DNA of 64,000 nt, from the NCBI GenBank assembly GCA_027924585.1, contig BSBM01001937.1, positions 785,001 through 849,000 of the forward strand, in the 5' to 3' direction. Below are positions 57,905 through 64,000 of the stretch, piece after piece. The position numbers and the translations under genes were made by a program. The notes beneath the pieces were generated by a model that was not told the origin of the DNA, searched no databases, and saw only the letters and a program-made list of their open reading frames with translations. Position 1 is the first letter of the stretch. Each line of letters opens with the position of its first letter. This DNA is from Larix kaempferi. Its lineage: Eukaryota; Streptophyta; Pinopsida; Pinales; Pinaceae.

Positions 57905-59839
57905 CCTCTTCCATGGCGAGCGACCTCAAGAAGCATAATTCAAGATGGCAAGGACCTTGATATCTTCTTGTTTTATGAAGGTCTCATTCATTGACGCCGA
58001 GCCTATGAAGCATCATTGAAGGTATAAGGCTGTTGAATTAATCCCTTAATCATTTTCATGTCCCTAATATGTGTTTAAGGTGCACAATACCTCCTAACGA
58101 CACTCATATTATGAATGGGAGAAGACAAGGATCCCCTGTAAAGGTAATGTGCAGTAGTTTGATACCACATTCATTGTCATTGAGGTTCAATATTATTATT
58201 CATAACATTAGGCCCTTTATTTCATCACTCGACCAATGTCAAACAGCCAAACTTGATCTATGATGATAAATTCCTATTAAATTTATCTCAAAAGAATGCC
58301 TACATAAATTAGGTGATGTGCCTAGGGTCATGTGTGGTAGTTTTAGATCTCATTCATGTCTCTTGATCTAGAAGAGAATTACTTAGGGCCTTAGGCCCTT
58401 GATTTCACTCCCCTCCCTCCCCCAACCCAACTCAAAGCCTTATGGTTGATCCATGTTGGGTAGTTCCTCCTAAAGACATTCACATTCCCAATCAAAGTCC
58501 AAAGCTCCCTTTCATAGTCAATGTGTCGTGGTTGGAGAATTTTCCATGACCATAAAGACAAATAATCATAATTTGTTTCCCTTGGTCATTGATTTTATCC
58601 CCTAACATTATGAAAGCAATGATACATGTTTGTGATTCAAAATACCTCCTAATGGTGCTCATGCATTTTTAGATGGAGGACAAATATCTGTTATAGATTC
58701 CATGTGTCATGGTCCGGGAACTCATTCATAGATGGTGAGATAGAGATCCTTGATATATGCACTAATTCACTTGTTTTAATTCTTTTCCCATTGTAAAGGC
58801 ACAAATATTGGTCTATGGTGCCAAATACCTCCTAACAAAGATCATGTTCCTAGTGGGAGACCAAATATCCCCTAGAGTGATCATCTGTGTTTACTTGAGG
58901 CCTTGTTTATGGAAACCATGCCTAATTTCATCCCTCTACAATTGTCATGGCCATGATACATGTTTTTGGTGCAATAGCTCTTAAATATGCTCATGTTTCC
59001 ACATAGATATCAAAGATACCTTATATAGTTGTATGTGGTGTGCAATAATGCCTAACACTCATAGCCAAAGTTGGATTCAAATGATCCACTACATAGGTTA
59101 TGAGTAGTGATTGAAAGCTTCTTCCACAACCATCAAGCTTGAGAAGCATCATTCATGACCCAAAGCCCTTGGTTTTATCCCTTGATATTATGAAGGCCAT
59201 GTTACATATCTTTTGTGTGCAAAACCTCATACCAGAGCTCATGAAATTTCAATTGGAGGTCAAAGATCACTTATAATCATCATGTGTGGTGTTTTGAGGC
59301 CATGTGGTATTCACTTGAAAACCAATATCATATCACGTGGGTTCATATTGGGGATTAAAATATAGTTAAAATTAATTTCAACATATTCAATTTTAATAAG
59401 GAGGTGAGAGGAATTTTTAAAATAAACTAGGGGTATACATGTTGTAGGTTCAACTAGTCTACACTTTGTTTTCTTGGAGATTTGTGGGGGGAGCTATGGG
59501 GGGCACGGGATGTATGGGAGGAGGGTTAGTAATGAAAATAAACTTTTCTTTGTGAGTTTTCTTACAAGATGCATTTCATATAAGAAAACATGTAGTTTAG
59601 TTCCAATAACCTTATCATGGAAAGTTTTGAGACTCTTGCTGTTATAAAGTTTTGAGACTCTTGCCCTTATAACCTTTACCATAATGTAACTGTCATTAAC
59701 TTTAATGCAATAATAAATGAAAGTGGTATATGATCCATATATCTTGGTATATATTCTATATAGTTCTACATAAACATGCATTGATTTCATCAATTTATGA
59801 CCATCATTATATAGTAAATTGATAATCCCTTAAGAACTA
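57905..59839. repeat. Decayed ~185-bp tandem array, copy B
   Basis: It aligns with 2757-4638 nearly base for base and has the same anchors. Near 59620-59670 a ~28-bp unit (gttttgagactcttgc...ttataa) is duplicated relative to copy A. Around 59810-59825 it reads straight through the point where copy A is split by the Gypsy element, giving the empty target site. Confidence 0.75.
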
Positions 59840-60563
59840 TGTGATACCCTCCAAAATTTATTGTTTTATTTTGATTTAATAATTGTGACAATTTGTAAGA
59901 GTTATTTAAAAACTCAAAAACACTCACAAGAGGTGTGAGTGACACTTTGCACAACAAACTATTGATTTTATTACTTAATAAAAGAAAATGCAACAAACTA
60001 TTGATTTTATTACTTAATAAAATAAAAGGCACTTGGAGAATTCAAGTAAATGAGGTGACACCACCATGGCATAGAGAACATGTGTAAGCAAGAGGGGGAG
60101 AGATCTTTAATAATCAAATTCAATCTAAAACTCAACAACCAAACAAGATCCTAAATCATAGGGATTTATGGATTGATTGGAGATTTGATTGGAATGGCAC
60201 AAGACCTGGGAAAAACTATATATAATAGTGCACTGAGATAGCATGGGACAGACTGTTGTACATGGAGAAATTGTGGTTGAGTGTTTCTCGCTTTCATAAG
60301 TCCATCATTGCTTGTTACAGACTCTAAGAGAGAATGCCGCGTGGAAGTATTGCTTGGCGTTCTAATGCATGTTGGTGATCCAGCTCAGTGGTGGAGTTGA
60401 GCAAGCAGTGGTGTTGCTCTCTCCTATGGTTGAGAGGAGCTGATTCTTCAAGCAGCCAATTTCCTTTATTTCAAGTTACAAGTGTCTTATTGCTTGATTG
60501 TCTTAATGATTGTTTAAAATTACAGTAGCCTAGTTTGTTGACAATAATTTTGGGTATGTTACA
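59840..60563 (+). mobile_element. LTR with adjoining primer site, partner not found
   Basis: A 724-bp segment starts TGTGATACCC and ends GGGTATGTTACA, an imperfect inverted terminal pair. It is followed three bases later by TGGTATCATAGG, a mutated initiator-tRNA primer site. The first ~110 bases also occur in block A (22546-22656), so the insertion predates the block duplication. A 43-bp unit caacaaactattgattttat is duplicated at about 59952-60030. No second LTR or coding region is recognisable to the window end. Confidence 0.55.
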
Positions 60564-61380
60564 CTGTGGTATCATAGGGAGTTCAAAAGCTCAGATCTAG
60601 GGGCTTATCATTTGCTTTCTGCTATTGTTCAGAATGAATTGCATAGAATTTTATTTTTGGGGTATTCGTATAAACACAATGTCTATGTGTTTTTATTCTG
60701 TTTTTAAATAAATCTAGGCGATCTTAATGAGAGAATCAACTAGATCCAAGCTAATACGACACCAAACATAACCAATCTGTGAAATTGAAACTGAAATGAT
60801 TTCTGTAATTATATATTAAATAATGATATTGTTTCGAGTATGGAGAATCAATATTTTGCCATTAGCGTATATGTTGTTTAAAAATTAGAGTTCTTATTAT
60901 GAAATCCAAACTCCTGTGAATTATACGGGGTAAATATGTTTAAGTAGGAGGGATTGTGTGTTCATGGGGTCTAAAACAATTGATAATTATATATTTTAAT
61001 TGTATAATATTTCTGGTATATTATATAATTTAGCATTTCAAATATTAAGATTTATTTAACACGTATCAATAGCTTGTAGTTATTATTGATTTGAGATGTT
61101 TTAATCAAATATAAGGTATATCGAGTGTTGCATGAATGATGTAGTAGGCCCTGAGATGTATATTTTTAATATGGTTGTTGTTAAGATATACAATTATGTA
61201 GATTAATGAAATGATTGAACTATATGATAAGTTATCCCATATGTTGAATCGTAAGGCTGGACTATGGTTTAAAAACAAATATGTTTGTGGTTTGGGTTAT
61301 TGTTCAAAACAAATATATATGTGGTTGAATAAATGGTTTAAAAAATTATATATGTCATTGGTTTTTTCACAGGTTGACAT
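60564..61380. other. Unassigned sequence after the LTR
   Basis: No ORF or repeat recognised. It may be the leader of the element starting at 59840, since it begins at the primer site. Confidence 0.4.
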
Positions 61381-61869
61381 GTTTAATGTGGACTGGAACC
61401 CTGTGTAAAATTGTTTTAAATCAAAGTTTCGGGATAAATAGCGTATCCCATCATTAGGAGAAGAGATCCGAGAAACTCTTGAGAGAAATATGCTCACAAG
61501 AGGCCTATTAATATATAAACCAGAAGAGCAAGGCACTCTTAAATTGACTAAGTCGGCTTAAAGAAGATGAGAGGACGTAAAAATAGAAGCATAAAATTTC
61601 TAATTTATATAAAAAAAATAGGTTTTAATAATCTAAATCAAAGTTAAATTAGAAATTTTCTGCTTCTACTTTTATGTCCTCTCATCTTCTTTAATCCGAC
61701 TTAGTCAATTTAAGATTTCCTTGGTCTTCTGGTTTATATATTAATAGGCCTCTCGTGAGCATATTTCTCTCAAGAGTTTCCTGGATCTCTTCTGCTAATG
61801 ATGGGATATGCTATTTAGCCCGAAACATTGATTTAAACAATTTTACACAGGCTCCAATCCACATTAAAC
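61381..61869. mobile_element. 490-bp fold-back element
   Basis: Arms at 61381-61606 and 61646-61869 are inverted copies of ~225 bases with around 90% identity by eye, separated by a ~39-base loop. The outer ends read gtttaatgtgga.tgga and tccacattaaac. Within each arm lies CTAATGATGGG ... CCCGAAAC (right arm at 61795-61830), similar in layout to the motif at 38027. No clear target duplication was found. No coding sequence is present. Confidence 0.75.
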
Positions 61870-63392
61870 AAATATATGGTTTTAAACAAATATATATGTG
61901 GATTAGTTTTGAGAAGGAATAAATGGTTAAACATTTTAAGAGAGGAATTATGAATGGGTTTTGTGATTGGAGACCTATAAGAAGGGTTATCGGGGCTCAT
62001 TTTATTAGGATAATGTTTTAAGCAACTTAAGTATGATAGTACATTATAAATAAGGTATATAAAGTGTTATAGTATGGCCAAAACAAAAATAGAGGATAAG
62101 CTCTCTATGCAAAAATATGGATGATGGATTTTAATATAACACTTGTATTTTCCAAGTGGATATATGTTATTAATAGATATATGACTAACATTGTTAAGAA
62201 GTAAAACTAATCCCTCTGCACGAATATGAGATGAATATTAAATTATATGCATGCACAAAACATGTTTAAGGGATATTAGTTCATCACATGATATGTAAGG
62301 AACAAGACGATTAGAAATCTCAATATTGCAAAGATTTGAATTATGATCAAATTTTAAAGAATGAACATATAAGTGATGATAGGGTTAAAAGCCAAAGCAT
62401 ATGAAATGCAATAATTAATGGTATATAGTTGATTTGAAGTTGATCAAAAGTTGATTTAGTCAGTAAGTGGATTTATTGTTGATATGATAACAATATGATG
62501 TTGCTACTAACTATTTGCGAAGTTGTGATAGATTCAAAGGACTTGGTGATGGAAAAAAAGTAAAAAAATAAAAATAAAATATAATGGAGCCATGATGAGA
62601 GCCAAGTTTATGTGTGGCAAGTAGTTAAATGTTGTGATTGATAGTAAATACTAAATAATATGTTCATTATTATTGATCCATGTATGGGGAAACACAATAT
62701 AGAGATGGAAAAACACCAAGTTGATGATTCACCCCCGATAGGCTAAAGTAATTTTCCTGGACTCAAGCAAGAGAACTTGAGTGGAAAAGAAAGTAATTTT
62801 CCTGGACTCAAGCAAGTGAGCTTGAGTGAAAAAGAATGAGGGAAGGTGATCATCAATGGAAAGAATTAGACAAACTAAATTAAAAATAACATCAGGGGAA
62901 TAAGATGTCGATTGATGTTTTTGAGGATGAAAAATTTTGACTGAAAATCAAAAGAGGAGTAATATCAAAGGCTTAAATCCCGTAAGACCACTTTTACTTT
63001 GATGACAGTTCTCAAGGGAGGGTTATGTGTCCAACAAAGAGTTGTTGAAGTCTTTCATCTCCATAGTTTAATAATGGGACATAGGGGTAAAAGCTACCAA
63101 GTAAATTGGTTGTTAGCTTCCCTAATGTTTAAGTATGATGTATGCAAATATTATCATAGGTAATACAAAATTCATCCAAATATGAGGGTGAATGTCATGT
63201 TTTGGGTTTGTTTGACCGAAAATATCTAATATAACACTACTAACATGTGAATGAAGGATATGTCTATAGCAAGTTAAAGATTTGCTAAGAGGATTGTCCT
63301 CCGAAAGTGAAAATGAAGGATGGTGCTCCAGAAGATAAGTAAATGGTTGTTTCACCTATGCATTCTTTTTGTTATATTGAAAAATAATCATC

Positions 63393-63441
<49 letters not shown>

Positions 63442-64000
63442 ATGTTATCTTATGGTAATAAGAGCACAAGTGATGATGAAAAAAAGAGACTTGAAGAGTT
63501 TCCATGAACAACAACAACGTGCAGGTTATGTAAGGAAGAGGAACAATAACAACATGCAGGAAGAGTAGAGTACCAAAGATGATTAAAAGTGGAAGATAAA
63601 GATCCATAAGTTGTAGTCACATCTCTAGTCTCAAGGTCTTAAAAAAAAATCAGATAAGTATCTTTTTTTATACGGAGTGCTATAACATTCCAGTCTTGAT
63701 TATGGAGATAACAGATAGATGCATTAATTGTATTATTTGAGATGGTGATTTTAATGAAGAAAATAGTCATTTTATGATTGAAGTAGTCTTGATTATAGAT
63801 TTTTTTTGGATGAGATTTTATTTTGTGTATTTAGAAAAGAGGAATTATCTAATTATGTGGTTAATGTTACCCTATTAGAAGGATTTACATAATTTTCCCT
63901 TTGGATTTATAAAGTTGGTACTTATTGTCAATATTAAAAGGGAGTTAATTTAAGCTCATTTAGTCCTTTATCAAATATGTGGAAAAGTAAACTTGTTATA
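61870..64000. other. Unassigned AT-rich sequence with small repeats
   Basis: A 45-bp unit (aaagtaattttcctggactc onward) is tandemly duplicated at 62745-62836. No coding region, LTR or RNA gene is recognised. Confidence 0.5.
63402..63438. repeat. (TG)n microsatellite
   Basis: About eighteen TG units preceded by a short AT run. Confidence 0.95.

Overview
The window looks like nuclear DNA of a seed plant, most likely a conifer or other gymnosperm. It is AT-rich, gene-poor and full of LTR retrotransposons. The only host coding traces are an orphan exon resembling the conifer (TPS-d) terpene synthases, a broken TIR domain with the VFINHRG box common in conifer resistance proteins, and a germin-like first exon. 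No intact multi-exon host gene, rRNA or tRNA gene was found. The species cannot be named from sequence alone. All similarity statements come from reading the sequence by eye; no database was searched.

The framework is a decayed, repeated unit: [germin-like promoter, exon 1, intron, a second exon-like segment, then a long ~185-bp-period tandem array]. Copies or fragments lie at 932-4638 plus 22520-22656 (A), 24484-28050 (C plus a promoter/intron remnant), 31485-38452 (E/F/D, interrupted) and 47850-59950 (the fullest copy, with exon 1 at 48524 and exon-like segment at 57473).

Retroelements have landed in this framework. The main feature is a three-level nest. A minus-strand Gypsy chromovirus (4639-22519, TSD GTAAA) contains a plus-strand, pol-deleted Copia element (7322-17307, TSD TATCA). 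That in turn contains a 3.1-kb gag-only LTR element (12927-16002, TSD ATTTG) with one intact 361-residue ORF. LTR divergence counted by eye falls from outside (about 1.9%) to inside (about 0.3% and 0.2%), as nesting requires. The unoccupied Gypsy target survives in paralogous copy B near 59815. A fourth, older Copia element (50218-56012, TSD ATAAG) sits in the germin-like intron. A solo LTR (31743-33221, TSD CAATG), a Gypsy LTR with a scrap of coding sequence (34126-36591), a Gypsy integrase remnant (41480-42420) and an LTR with its primer site (59840-60563) complete the set.

Non-LTR features include a 193-bp insertion with a 9-bp target duplication (37947-38139), a 490-bp fold-back (61381-61869) that shares a hammerhead-like core motif with it, a small hairpin (31261-31396), a possible CACTA element (40351-43174), minisatellites and simple repeats. 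No functioning system was identified. The most unusual items are the gag-only element inside a pol-defective host element, the hidden ~185-bp array, the possible chimeric germin-like gene, and the hammerhead-like motif shared by two fold-back insertions.
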